64,000 nt of DNA from Plecoglossus altivelis (Eukaryota; Chordata; Actinopteri; Osmeriformes; Plecoglossidae), in the NCBI GenBank assembly GCA_036571765.1, contig BROE01000022.1:10579472-10643471 (forward strand). The letters run 5' to 3'. Below are positions 1 through 12,128 of this stretch, piece by piece. The translations under genes and the position numbers were made by a program. Position 1 is the first letter of the stretch. Each line of letters begins with the position of its first letter. The notes under the pieces were generated by a model. That model made no database searches. It saw only the letters and a list, made by a program, of their open reading frames with translations, and was not told where the DNA came from.

Positions 1-1383
1 CGCACCCATGCATGCGGACACGCGCACGCGCACATGCTTCACCGTCCCCCGTGCCTCTCCGCGGGCATACGAAGGGAGAACAGGAGACGTTTACGAGGCT
101 ATTCATTCTACAAGCCGTCGACCGTGGAGGAGAGTGGGGACAAAGAGGGAGAGGAGGAAGGGGGGGTGAACGGAGAGGAGAGGAGAGGGAGACGTGGAGG
201 GAAGAGATGGGTTCCCAAGGTTCATCTCCCCCTCTAAGAGGAATTCCCCCATGCTGGAGTCTGAGCCTGAATCCTGCCATCACTCTCCTAAGAGACATGT
301 TGGACTCTGGCTATAGGAGCGCCTTAGAATGATGGCTTTAACCTTCCCACACTTGATATGACTGTGGAGCTACCATGCTGAGCCTGCTTCTCTATCCAAC
401 AAATCAAGCTAGCAAGCTGTACGTAACGTGCGGACGGTTCGAGTTTCGAATCTGCGGTCGATCAAATGTAGAGGAGATCAATCCTATCCTACTTAGACTC
501 CATATCAGAGCAACCCCTTCATCAGAGCAACCCCCTCCCTGTCAGACTAGTCCCACCCCCTGCTCTCCCAAACCACCCCTCCAAACACCCCCACCCCCAC
601 ACACATACCCACCATCACCTCCCAGTCCATCTAATTGGGTAAATACCTAGCAGACAGGCCTGTTTGCTATTTCTAATTAATCTCTTCGACACACACACAC
701 ACTTCCCTGAGAGGCCGTAGTCCTGGAGAGCAAAAGCAACATCCTGGCGATCAGGACCCGTCCCTACACACACTCACACACACACACTCACTCACACACA
801 CACACACTCACACACAGACACACACACTCACCAGCACACACGCTTCCTCACACAGTCTCATACTTGCCTGAGTTTAGCTGGTAGATGGGTGTGGTAGGCA
901 TGGTAGATATTCTTGTTATGTGTTAAAGGCGACACGAGCATGTGAAGCATCTCTCGTGTGGATATCTCTCTCCCTTTCTGCCCCCCAGGTGGGGATGGAG
1001 GTATTCTCACACACACACACACACACACAGTCTCTCACACATACACACTCTCTCTCTCCCTTGTTGCCGCCCACCGCCCACCACTCACCCGAGGGCAAAG
1101 TGTAATTCACAAATTACAAGAGAGAAACCACTCCCACCCAAAGGTTGCAGTGGCCCATGAAGTCATCTCTTACAGCCTGAACAGAGCCATGGGCCAGGTG
1201 TGGTCTCATGGGCCTAACATGGTTAGCACATCCTGGATCAAGCCCTTCCCTTCCCATCCCTTATTCAGTCGCTCCTTACCAGCAGCCAGAAACCTGAGAG
1301 CAGCTTCCAGAGACTGACACCTCGTGATAGAGACGCATGCTGCCAGCTGCCAGCCTGCTGCTGTCACTGGTTACTCACTGTCT

Positions 1384-1635
1384 TTACTGGCACTGTTGAG
1401 CCGGCATGGCATCACAGAATGATCTCGCCTTACTGGCAAAGTTGAGCCAAAATGGCATCCAGTAGCACGTCCCCTTACTGGCAAAGTTGAGCCAAGATGG
1501 CATCACAGTAGCACGTCCCCTTACTGGCACAGATGAGCTGAGATGGCATGACAGATCTAATTCCCCTTACTGGCACAGATGAGCCAAGATGGCATCACCG
1601 GACTGTCTCCCCTTACAGGTGCTGATGAGCCGGAA
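1384..1635. repeat. 46-bp minisatellite, five copies plus a partial sixth
   Basis: Copies begin with TTACTGGCA or TTACAGG at 1384, 1430, 1475, 1521, 1567 and 1613, a spacing of 45-46 bp. Each holds a GAGCC...ATGGCAT core and most end in a CCCC run. Copies differ by several substitutions, so the array is old or under gene conversion. It lies in vwa8 intron sequence and has no evident coding role. Confidence 0.9.
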
Positions 1636-2483
1636 TGAGGACCTCTCTATATCACATCTTACTGGAAGCATTGAGCTGGAGTGCAGCTGCAGAGGCAGTT
1701 CTGCTGCTAGGTGCTGTGGGCAGGCTACTGTTGGGGGTCATGCTGTGTGAGGGAGGAGATTCCCCCCCCCCCAGGACAAGGAGCCAGGTGATGAGCATGA
1801 GGGCTCGGGAGAAACACACTGACAACATGTAGATCCTGGTGATCGGAGATGCACGTAGCGGGCATCTATGGACACAAGCGCACAAACTCACACACACAAA
1901 TTACGTAAGCGCCTCGCCATTTATGGTGGAGATCTACCCCCTTCTTCATTGGTTGACGTGCTACGATACACATCCACACACATACAGGTGTAACGGGAGA
2001 GCTTAGGGTATATGAGGTGAGCACCTAAAAAAAGGGCTGCAGTGACGCTGGTAAGTGACCTCTGACCTCTTACATCACATCAGGGGAATGGCACGCAGCG
2101 CGCTCTGGTTACCGACGCAAACTCTGTTTACCTGCTCATGCGTGTGTGTTGGTGTGCAACACACACACACGCACCAACACGCACCCATCCAGCACCCGTC
2201 ATGCAGACGCAGGACGCTGGCTACTGCAGGAGAGTAGCTCACTGCAGCTGAGGAAATGGGACGTTGTGTTTTGTCTGTTTAGGGTCCTGGGGGCCCCCCA
2301 CAATCTCCCCATTCATGTTTAACACTCAGCATGATAGCTGGTCTAGTCCCTGTCCTTGTCTCCCCACCACCACCACCACCTCCACCTTCCCACCACCAGT
2401 CCCCACCCAGCCTCTGCTATCATCCTGGCAGGAGCATGTCGATGAAGCTTCCCGCCAAGGACTGTGTTGTCTGTATCAGGGCG

Positions 2484-2637
2484 TGGGGCAGTGGGGAGGT
2501 GGGGAGACGGGGAGGTGGGGCAGTGGGGAGACGGGGAGGTGGGGAGATGGAGAGGTGGGGACATGGGGAGGTGGGGAAGTGAGACGATGGGGAGGTGGGG
2601 AGATGGGAGGTGAGGAGGTGGGGAGGTGGGGAGGAGC
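2484..2637. repeat. G-rich minisatellite (GGGGAGGTG/GGGGAGACG type)
   Basis: An irregular array of 8-16 bp units, each with a run of three to four guanines on the + strand (GGGGAGGTGGGGAGACGGGG and variants). More than a dozen G runs are separated by short loops, which fits intramolecular G-quadruplex formation. The open frames across it on both strands are low-complexity. Confidence 0.8.
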
Positions 2638-3821
2638 GTGAGAGCAGCAGTGCTGCTCCAGGGCCGTCTGCAGCCCAGATGGGTGAATCCTGAGGAGCCC
2701 TGCTGGACTAAGCCCCATCCTGCTGACACAGCGTTTCCCTGTGGCTCCGCTCACTCTCACTCTCCCCCTTCTCTTACTGTCTCTCGCTCTATTGCTGGCT
2801 CTATCTCTCTCTTACTCGCTCTCTCTTTACACACGCTTTTTTAACTCCCTCTCTCTCGCCCTCTGGTCAGGTGTTATTTCGAAAAGATTATTGGAGACTC
2901 GCCTAGATAATCTGATCTAAACATAGTGATCCCTGCAGTTCAGCATTTGAGAAAGGGGTGTGTGCCTGTGAGCAAGTGTGTGTGTGTTTGTGATTCTGGC
3001 TGTGTGTGTGTGTGTGCGCCTGCTTGATCGTGTGATATGGTGCGCTTCAAGGAAGGGAGGCAGGGAACCCAGAAGTAGCTGGTCTCCATAGATTAGACAT
3101 CACCAACTGACCCTGACCGTGACACAGCAGAACACAGTCAGGGGGGACGAACCACACTGAAGTAACAGCAGCCCCTCCAACAGGTCCTCCGTGAACATCC
3201 AGGAACAGGAAAGAGAATTGCCATGACCTTACTTTCTGACTCTGGCATATTGTCCATACTGGGAAACTATGGGGGTGCACCTGACTCTGACCTGACCTGA
3301 CCTGCGTGACGAGGAGAACGAAAGGGCCTTCGGAAAGCGTCGTTGGACGAGGAAACAGCTAGAAGAGCAGTCCTGACCATTCTCTCCTACCTCACTCGTC
3401 CCCCTCTCTTTTCTGGAAGCATACAGTGCCTGTTCTGTCCCTGCCTGACTTCAATGAGAGGACTGAGAGAAGGAAGACGGTCTATTCTATCCATCGCCCA
3501 CACAGAGAGGAGAGAGAATCGGCAGTGTGCTGTTGTGTCCTGCATGCTGATTTAGCTCTGTTGAGCTGATTTTAGAAAGCAAAAAAATTGTATCTCGTGG
3601 CTGAAGTCGACAGACTAGCACCAGTAACCGGCCTAAACCCTCTGAGCAAAAAAACGAACGAATCTCTCAGAAAGAGAGAAGGAAAGAAAAAAAAAACTCC
3701 TTAAGAGATGGTTGATTGTAGCACAGAATATTACTGAGACTTCAGACTTCGCTGTGTCTCTACCGAATCCCTTTCCCAATGTTTCAGTGAACCTGCGCCT
3801 GACCCTCTCCTCTCCTCTCAG

Positions 3822-5193
3822 ATCACCATCCAGAGAGACAGCGGCCTGGACGTCACCGCCCCCAAACATGGCAAGGTGGACCCCAAAAACGCCCCTCACG
3901 TTGGGGGCAACCAGTGGGCCGGGGGCACAGGTGCGTGGTTGGAATGAGCACCTCCAGTTAGGCTGGGCTCTTTAATAAGCAACGCATACACAGCCTGTGA
4001 CAGCCTCTTAGATGTACAGCCCGACCCTCTTTAATCGTGTGGTTCCTCCGTCACCCTGCAGGGGGCCGAGACACAGCAGGGCTGGGGGGCCGCGGGGGCC
4101 CCTACCGTCTAGACGCAGGCCACAAGGTGCACCAGGTGTCTCAGGCAGAGAAAGATGCCGTCCCGGAGGAGATCAGGAAGGCAGCCAGAGAGATGGGAGC
4201 CAAGGCCTTCAAAGACAGGTATGGTCCTCAGGCCTGTGTGTGTGTGTGAGTGTGTGTGTGTGTGTGTGTTTACACGCAGGGAAGAAGGAGCTGGTATCCT
4301 GTGTGACCAGGCTAAGTGTTTGGCCACTCACAGGGGTCCTGATCCTCCAACCCCCCTGGTATGCAGCTCCGATCTGGGCTAGAAACTTTCTGGACTACAC
4401 CGGCCTGGATGAATGCAGCAATTGATTCCGGCGATGACGAGCGCTCGCGCTTCTGGGTGCGGGGTTGAAGGGGGGCAACCTTTTCAACGGCACATGAAGG
4501 CCGCCTCTGTTCTCCACCCTCCGACTTTCCTTCTCTCCCACCCTTTTTTTTTCCTTCTCTCTCTCTCTTGCCTCTCTCATCTCCTCTCTTCCTGCGCCCC
4601 CTGCTTCAACAGTGGTCGCTTTGACAACCCCCCCCCACCCCCACCCGCACCCCCTGCTTATTTCTCTCCTTCATCTATCAGTGCAACACTAAGCCTTGTC
4701 TAAGTTGTTCAACTATATGCTAACAGTCATGTTTCCTGCTAGCTGTCACTAACTGTATACTCCCCCCCCCTCCGAAGTCGTAGAACAGCCCCGTTGACAG
4801 AACTGGGACTAACGTAGATGTTTGGACTTGCAGGTTCCAATCGTATCCGTGTTGCCAAGGGCTGTCATCATTAAGACCCTTCTCTTAGCTCTGCGTGTTG
4901 AGGGGACGTCGTGTCAGACCATTGTTGACTTAGGGTAGTCACACCTCCATCAGGCTTAATTTGATCCCTCTAGGCCATGGAATACCTGACACAACAACAC
5001 AGGCACACAGGAACTACTGTAGTCACGCACAAACACAAACTAGAGACAGAGCCCCAGTGTGGTGAACTGCAAGGCGCTGTCGTGTCTGTGGGTTTGCAAG
5101 TCACTCTGGTTCGCTGTTGTTGTTGACATAGTTGTTATCTTGGATTCTTTATGGCCCGAGACTGAGGCCAAGACTTCTACCTCCCTCCCTCCT

Positions 5194-5233
<40 letters not shown>

Positions 5234-5235
5234 TG

Positions 5236-5292
<57 letters not shown>

Positions 5293-6214
5293 TTTCCTCC
5301 CCTTGCTCTGGTCTGTGGAAGTCTCTGGAATCTGGAGGAAATAGCCGCGGCGGCTGGCCAGTCCGTCTGCTCACCGCACGCACACACACATTCTCTCTCT
5401 CTCACACACACGCACACACACACACACACACACGGAATGTGTGGAGGAAACCACCTCACCATGGCCTCTCTGGACTGTGTAATGATCTGTGTGAGAGAGT
5501 ACAACTTCAGGAGCCTATACTACATTTCACAGTCCCGCTTTGTTGTTTCGAAGTCGGCCAGCGGAGAAACTGGGCCCATTCCTGCGTGTTTTTGTTGTGT
5601 CTGTTTTGGGCCGTTCCTTGGCATGTTCAGGGCTGTTTTTCCAAAGTGCTACAGTATGTGCAGTGGGAGCACAAGTATGTTATTGCGTGTTATCCTTGCT
5701 GTATTTTGATAGCCTGCGCAGATACGCATACGTGCACATGCACGGCACGAGCAGACACCTGCTCTGTACCGCCAACTTGTCCACCTCTCCTGCGTTACCT
5801 GCTAGTCTGGTAAAGACAGGACCGGTGATATGGACCTGTGCGTGTGTGTGGAGCAGCGATGAAATACATGACAGAACATGGTTGATCTGATGGCTCGGCT
5901 GATACCTTCTCAGACTACACAAGACCCCGCCCTCAGCCTGCGCAGGCCCGTTTTGACACCCTTCAACACCATTGTTCACACACACTCCACCCCCCACACA
6001 GCTTACAGCTGTCAGTACAGCCTATGTATGTGTTCATGTGGGTGTGTGTGTGTTCAGAGGGAGGCAGAGATTAATGCATCCTGCTTACCAGGATCATACT
6101 GATTAACTCACCTGGGGGCCACAAAGGAAATTCTACAGGTGTGTGTGTGCGGTGAGGGTCACCTGTGTTTTTCCACTGCCGTGCTGAACCAAAGCAAGCT
6201 GGCCTAACAGCACA

Positions 6215-6279
<65 letters not shown>

Positions 6280-8895
6280 TCCGCTGCTCTGTGATCACGT
6301 AAGAAGCTACTTCGGTGCAGTTGCCAATTTTCCAAGCGACCTCTCTCTCTCTCTCTCTTTTTTTTCTCCCTGTCTCTGGATCTCGCTCGCTCTCTCAGGT
6401 TGAAGGAGATTGACATGAGTGAGTACGACGCGTCCACCTATGAGCGCTTCTCCGGGGCGGTCAGGAGGCAGGTCCAGTCCCTGCGCATCATCCTTGACAG
6501 CCTGCAGGTAGGACATACACACTCTCACACACACACACACACACACACTCACACACAAACACCTTTACACCGAGAAGATCACTAAGAATAAAGCCCCTGT
6601 CCACAGATTGCTCATGTAATCAAGTTCGCTGGAGCATGCCAACTTGCTTGTGTTGTAGTTATGTGTGTGTGTGTGGGGGCGGGAGTGGGAGGGAGTGGTG
6701 GGGGGAGTGGGTCCTGGGGCGGAGTGGGTGGGGCCTTTCCAGAGTGGAAAATGTAGGCGTGTATATTCATTTCCAGGTGTTAAGCCATACAACAACCTTT
6801 GCTTTGAACACGTGTATGTTGTTGTCTGTCCTTATTAACCCGCAACTCTTCAACTACAGATAACATGAGGCTTCTATGATCATACCTGGGGAGTGCAACA
6901 GTGATGGGAGGCTCTTGTCCACACCCACACACTCACACACACACACACACACACCCACATTCCACACACACACAAACACCCTGTCCAACTGCATCATATT
7001 GCAGTCGGCAGACACCGCGTTCCAGTATGTTGCAACCACATCAGCTCTCTGAAGCCTCTGTCCAACAGAATCACCCCCCCCACCCCCCCCCCCCCCCCCC
7101 CCCCCCACCCCCACCCCCCCCCCCCCCCACTGCTTTGATATCGAAACACATGAGAGCGGCATGCCACGAAATAGAAAACCCGGACCCCCCTCTTAAGCTC
7201 ACTTGACAGATCACCAAACAGTCAAACAAAAGCCGGCTCTTGGGTTGCCAGACTACAGTAAACCACACCCACTGTCCCTGTAGACGTCCATAGTGTTCTC
7301 TACACACCCTCACGTTAACAATAGCAGGACCTGCCTTTTGACATCATTTATAAATAAGTATCGTACACACACAAGCGCACACTCCACAGAAGAGCACCGT
7401 AGATGTCCAGAGATGAGAGCGCAGAGCACATGCAGGACATGTGTGTGACACTGTTATGGCCTCCGTCTCCACACCGTTCCTACCTGTCCACTCCTGCAAC
7501 ACCCACACTTCGCCCACGCACCGGAGCTGTGTGAACACCGTGTTCTCACAAGACGGTGGACACAGAAGGCACGGGTGCGACACAGCCAAGCACCGAGTGC
7601 GGACACAGAGGAATCGGCTGGACACAGCGACAGGTGGACGGTGGACACCAGAAGAGGGACACAGAAGGCGACACCGAAGAACTGCGACACAGAGGGACGG
7701 GTGGGACACAGGAGACACCGACAAGGACGGTGGACACGAGACGAACAAGTGGGACACAGAGACATTTGGGACACAGATGACATGGGACACAGACTGGACA
7801 GTGAGAACAGAGTAACGAAGGACTGGTGACACAAAGGACGGTGGAACACAGAGGACGGGTGACACCAGAGGGACGGTGTGACACAGAAGACGGTGGAACA
7901 GAGGGACAGTGAGACATCAAGGACAGGTGGAACACACAGACACCGAAGGACTGGGACACAGAAACGGTGACACAAGACGGTGACACAGAAAGGACGACTT
8001 ACACAGAGGGACACCGAAACGCGTGGACCACAAGGAGGTGGACACAGAGGGCAGGGGGGACACAGAGGACGGTGGACACAGAAGACGTGTGGGACACAGC
8101 AGACATTGAGACCACAGCAGGGACGGGCATGACAAGAGGGACACCGAAGGACGGGTGGGACACAGAGGGACGGGTGGGACACAGAGGGACGGGTGGGACA
8201 CAGAGGACACGGGTCACACAGAGGACGGTCGGACAACAGAAACGGGTGGACACAGAGGACGGTGGACACAGAAGGACACGGATGACACAGAGGACGGGCT
8301 GGGACACAGAGGACGGTACACAGAGGGACGGTGAACAGAACGACGGTGGGACAAGAGGAACGTGGACACAGAACGGACGTGTACACAGAGGACCGGGAAT
8401 GAACCACAGAGACGGGGGAACACAGAGGGACACCGAAGGACGGGTGGGACACAGAGGGACAGGTGAGACACAGAGGGACAGGTGAGACACAGAGGGAACA
8501 CGAAGACGGTGGACACCAGAGCCGGGTGGACATCTTTTTACCTCCTCTTTCCTCTGGGAACGAAGAGAACCGGGGAAAGTGGCAGCGTTCTTCGGCCTCT
8601 CCTCCCTCTCTTCTCCTTTTCCCCGCGCTCCTCGGGGGAGTACATGAATAGAACTAGTGGGCAGAGGAACAAAAGCAGGAAAGGGTTCTCATCGCAGCTC
8701 CATTCGTAATGATGATGGTGTGTTTGTGTGTGTATGTGTGTGTGTGTGTTCTCAGGCCAAGGGGAAGGAGCGACAGTGGCTGAAGAATCAGGCTCTAGGA
8801 GAGTTAGACGATGCCAAGATCATAGACGGTCTGACTGGAGAGAAGGCTATCTACAAGCGCAGAGGAGAGCTGGACCCAGAGGTGTGTGTGTGCAC

Positions 8896-8943
<48 letters not shown>

Positions 8944-9829
8944 GATCCCGCCAGTGGGAGCCTGCATTCCAAAGGAGTGGGATTATTGTCACTGAGTTTG
9001 TAGTCACCTACAGCGTCTGTTCATTCCACACCTTCACACGCACACATTTTAAACTAGCACACACACCTATACACACATGCATACAGTGCAAGCACGCTCA
9101 GATACACATGATTCATCCGGTCATGGTTCCCTAACGCACACGCTCTCACTCGTACGTGTGTTGCTTAAACTCGTAATGTCAGTACATCGAGACCGGCGAG
9201 ACCTGACCCACGCAGCCTGCGCAGGTCACGAAACGTCCGTTTTGTTCAGTCAAGGCGGCAGTCTGAATGACAGACCAGGAGAAACCTAACCCCTGGTTTT
9301 AGCTAAGGCTCGGATTGAAAACGGCGTGTCTTCCCCCAGCTCGGCAGCCCGCAGCAGAAGCCCAAGCGGCTGCGCGTGCTGGCGGACGTGTCCGGCAGCA
9401 TGTACCGCTTCAACGGCGTGGACGGGCGGCTGGAGCGCTCCATGGAGGCCGTGTGTATGGTGATGGAAGCTCTGGAGGGCTACGAACACAAGTTCAAGGT
9501 CAGCTGCCCGCCGCTTCCCTTTGTTTGGTTTTGGTCGCAAGCTGCGCACCGTGCCTGTGTGTTTAAGTGTGTGTGTGTTTGTGTGTGTGGTGTTTAACTA
9601 CCCTTGTGGGGACTAGACGTTCCCATAAGGATAATAAACGAAGACAAAATTAACCTTGTGGTGACATTTTCGTGGCCCCCACAACTTCACGTGCTATTTG
9701 TAGACAGTTTTAGGGGGGGGGTTGGTTAGAATTCGTTTTTGGGTTAGAAGGTTAGGAGTTGGGGATAGCAAGATTTGGAAAGGGAGTAAATTATCCGTGC
9801 TCCGTATGATGGTAAAACAAGCCCCTGTC

Positions 9830-9861
<32 letters not shown>

Positions 9862-10129
9862 GCGGAGGTGTTGACTGATGCATTGTTTGTCACATGATGT
9901 CTGCGTTTGCCCAAAGTACTGTCATTCCCGAGAAGTACAGTCATTGCCCTGTCCCTTCTTATCTTCACACCTCTCCTCTGTAATCGGCATCCAAAGCTAT
10001 TGCTTTGAACTACAAGCGCACTGAAGACAGGGGGGAGAGGGAGGGAGGGAAGGACAGTGTGTTGGTATGGACAGACGTCTTTGGCCCCCTTGTTGTCATA
10101 CTACCTGACCCACCGCTAATTTAGCGCTA

Positions 10130-10172
<43 letters not shown>

Positions 10173-11778
10173 TATTGAATATCAGTGTGACAGCTACCCG
10201 GATCACCTTACTTAGAACTGCACCTGGCCATTCTGACAGGCTCCTGTGCTTGATGTGTACACAGGTGTCACCTGATCACAGGCATCTCAGCTAACACGCA
10301 CACACCTACTTCCACACACACACACACACACGCCGAGATGACCTGGCTGGAGACCTGCAGTCGCATAGCTCAGAGTGCACCTATGGATTCCCATATCAGA
10401 AAGGAACCTCCTGATTTGACACAGGAATGCAAGTCCTGCCCAGCAACATGATGACACAACCTTGACAGGCTTGAGGAGAGGAGGGAGGAGGGGGTGCTGG
10501 TGAAAGAAACAGCCATGTACCATCAACATCTTTCTACTGTGCCCCCCCACCCCCTCCCTCCTTTGCCTCCTCCTTCTCCTCCATCCTTACCCCCTCTTCT
10601 CCCCTTCCAGTATGACATCATCGGCCACTCGGGGGATGGCTACGACATAGACCTGGTCAGAACAGACAAGATCCCCAAGAACAACAAGCAGCGTCTCAAG
10701 GTTCTCAAGGTAGGAACCTCCCCTCCCCTCTCCGTCGTCCCTCTCTCCCGCTCCAAGGATCCGGGTCCTTGTCCCCCCCGGTCCCCCCGGTCCCCTGATC
10801 CGTCTCCTCTCCGTCTCCTCGCCGCCCCCCTAGAACATGCACGCCCACTCCCAGTTCTGCATGAGCGGAGACTTCACCCTGGAGTGCGCCGAGGCTGCCG
10901 TCAAGGTGCTGGCGCGCGAGGAGGCCGACGAGCGCTTTGTGGTGGTCCTGAGCGATGCTAACCTGGAGCGCTACGGCATCTCCCCCGAACGCTTCGCCAG
11001 GGTCCTGACCTCCGACCCCCAGGTCAACGCCTTTGCCATCTTCATAGGCTCCCTGGGAGACCAGGCCGAGAGGTAAGAGGGCGTGACGTGAGGGGGAGGG
11101 TGGTGCGTGTTTGTGTGTTTGTGTTTAGACTGACTGAGGCCATAGCCCTGGCAGGTTAATCCCAGTGTAGAGTATAGCTTAGTGGTTAAGAGGACCGGAC
11201 AAAGAGGGATATGTAGCCAATTCTCTCAAAGACTTCCCGCCCCTCCTCCACCGCCTCCTCCTTCATCCCTCCAGACCCCCCAGGCAGTGGGACTCCTCTC
11301 CAGGGCGTTCTCCAGGAACTTACCCTGGCCTGTGTTGCTGCTTGTAAGGCTCTTAAGTAGCCATGCGCCACACTGTTAGATCGGTACAAGCAATCTGCTT
11401 CAGTGACCCCTGTAGTAAGGACAAAGAGGAACGCACGCACAGAGAGAGAGATGGGGAGAGAGAGAGAGAGAAAGAGAAAGAGAAAGAGAGAGAGAATGGG
11501 ACAAAACAGGGAACTCCCTGTTATGTCTCGAAACTTGTGTGCAAATCAACAGCAGCTATTGTCTCTCTTTCGTTTGGAACCTGGTCAGTAGAAGGTCACT
11601 CCCTGCTTGAACTGTTTCTCTCCCCCTCTCCCCCTCCTCCCCCTTTCCCATCTCGAACCCCCATGACAGACTACAGAGAACCCTGCCAGCGGGGAGATCC
11701 TTCGTCGCCATGGACACCAAGCAGATCCCCCAAATATTGCAGCAGATCTTCACGTCCACCATGCTGTCCAGTGCCTGA
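3822..11778 (+). CDS. vwa8: vwa8, 3' portion: von Willebrand factor A domain-containing protein 8, last eight coding exons
   Basis: VWA8 is a mitochondrial matrix-side AAA+ ATPase of dynein-like/MoxR type with a C-terminal VWA domain. Only the C-terminal 368 codons lie here. Exons: 3822-3930, 4062-4218, 6399-6507, 8756-8881, 9340-9498, 10611-10709, 10834-11072, 11670-11778; all have GT-AG borders and phases that join without a break. The first exons carry the glycine-rich linker (HVGGNQWAGGTG, then GGRDTAGLGG). The VWA domain starts in the fifth exon with the metal-site motif DVSGS, followed by GHSGDGYD and VVLSDANLERYG. The protein ends QILQQIFTSTMLSSA, then TGA at 11776. Family identity is recognised from the close match to the vertebrate VWA8 C-terminus. 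The upstream exons lie off the left edge. No AATAAA was found close after the stop, so the 3' end is not placed. It converges on rgcc. Confidence 0.96.
5193..5292. repeat. (CT)n/(TCTG)n microsatellite
   Basis: About 100 bp of CT dinucleotides interrupted by CTGT units, in the vwa8 intron between the exons ending at 4218 and starting at 6399. A CA tract follows at about 5401-5433. It explains the Ser/Leu-rich and Arg/Glu-rich reading frames here. Confidence 0.9.
6218..6279. repeat. (TG)n microsatellite, about 31 units
   Basis: An uninterrupted TG run about 120 bp upstream of the vwa8 exon that starts at 6399. A CA tract follows that exon's donor site (about 6518-6557), so this exon too has dinucleotide repeats on each side. 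Confidence 0.95.
7074..7129. repeat. Near-pure poly-C tract
   Basis: About 56 bases, almost all cytosine with a few A interruptions, in a vwa8 intron. Homopolymers of this length are often wrong in length in assemblies, so the exact count should not be trusted. Confidence 0.9.
7543..8530. repeat. 1-kb minisatellite, 19-bp unit related to GGGACACAGAGGGACGGGT
   Basis: Roughly 1 kb of tandem copies of a GACACAGAGGACGGTGG-like motif, 15-20 bp per unit. The cleanest run is at about 8157-8205, where a 19-bp unit repeats perfectly. Elsewhere single-base insertions and deletions are frequent, which keeps long repeat-encoded frames open on both strands (for example 7454-8533 on the - strand). It lies in the vwa8 intron between 6507 and 8756. 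Confidence 0.92.
8882..8940. repeat. (TG)n microsatellite fused to a vwa8 splice donor
   Basis: The vwa8 exon 8756-8881 ends in GAG and the intron begins directly as GTGTGTGTGTGC followed by more TG repeats. The donor GT is therefore the first unit of the repeat. The acceptor of the same exon follows another TG tract (about 8718-8749). See findings. Confidence 0.9.
9598..9790. mobile_element. Possible MITE-like dispersed repeat (CCTTGTGGGGAC family)
   Basis: An imperfect inverted pair, CCTTGTGGGGAC (9602-9613) and GTTCCCATAAGG (9619-9630), is followed by a second pair (CCTTGTGGTGAC ... GGCCCCCACAAC, about 9653-9684) and then a degenerate GGGTTAG-like tail (about 9710-9770). From memory, repeats of this kind (GTCCCCACAAGG with a TTAGGG-like tail) are widespread in fish genomes. 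No target-site duplication was identified, so the borders are approximate. Confidence 0.45.
10131..10169. repeat. (CA)n microsatellite
   Basis: An uninterrupted CA run of about 19 units in the vwa8 intron between exons ending at 9498 and starting at 10611. Confidence 0.95.
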
Positions 11779-12074
11779 GACCACACACTCATTCAGCATT
11801 CAACATTCAGCACGCCCACACGCACGCACGCAGACCTGCTCCATACAGACTAACTCAGTCACATGCATAGTGACTCACCGGTTGTGTCTTCATTGAACCA
11901 TATAACGTGCCATGATTATATCTCCCAGACCTGTGTTCGGTAACAAAAAACTTTGTTTCTGTGAACTACCTGCTAGTTCTGTCTGTCCACAAGTCATTGT
12001 CAATTGTCGAATATATCATGTAGAAACAGTAGGACAGTGCCTGGATACTGCTGCATCCTTGGAAGTGTTTGATA

Positions 12075-12078
<4 letters not shown>

Positions 12079-12127
<49 letters not shown>
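12079..12127. repeat. (TG)n microsatellite
   Basis: An uninterrupted TG run of about 24 units, 300 bp beyond the vwa8 stop codon and so possibly inside its 3' UTR. Confidence 0.93.

Positions 12128-12128
<1 letters not shown>

Larger units (their letters stand above)
1..3821 (+). other. vwa8 intron sequence, no exon recognised
   Basis: This stretch lies upstream of the first recognisable vwa8 exon and should be intron of that gene. No segment translates into a recognisable VWA8 piece with splice borders. It holds CA-rich runs (around 690-840 and 1009-1050), a 46-bp minisatellite (1384-1635), a CT-rich tract and a G-rich repeat (2484-2637). The short reading frames here are repeat translations. 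Confidence 0.6.

Noticed and set aside
7454..8533. 359-codon open frame on the - strand rich in Cys, Pro and Ser
   Set aside because: It is the C-rich strand of a tandem repeat in a vwa8 intron; other frames of the same array are open too.
11172..11205. Box-A-like sequence TAGCTTAGTGGTTAAGAG
   Set aside because: No matching B box follows at the expected distance and no SINE body is recognisable; possibly a decayed fragment.
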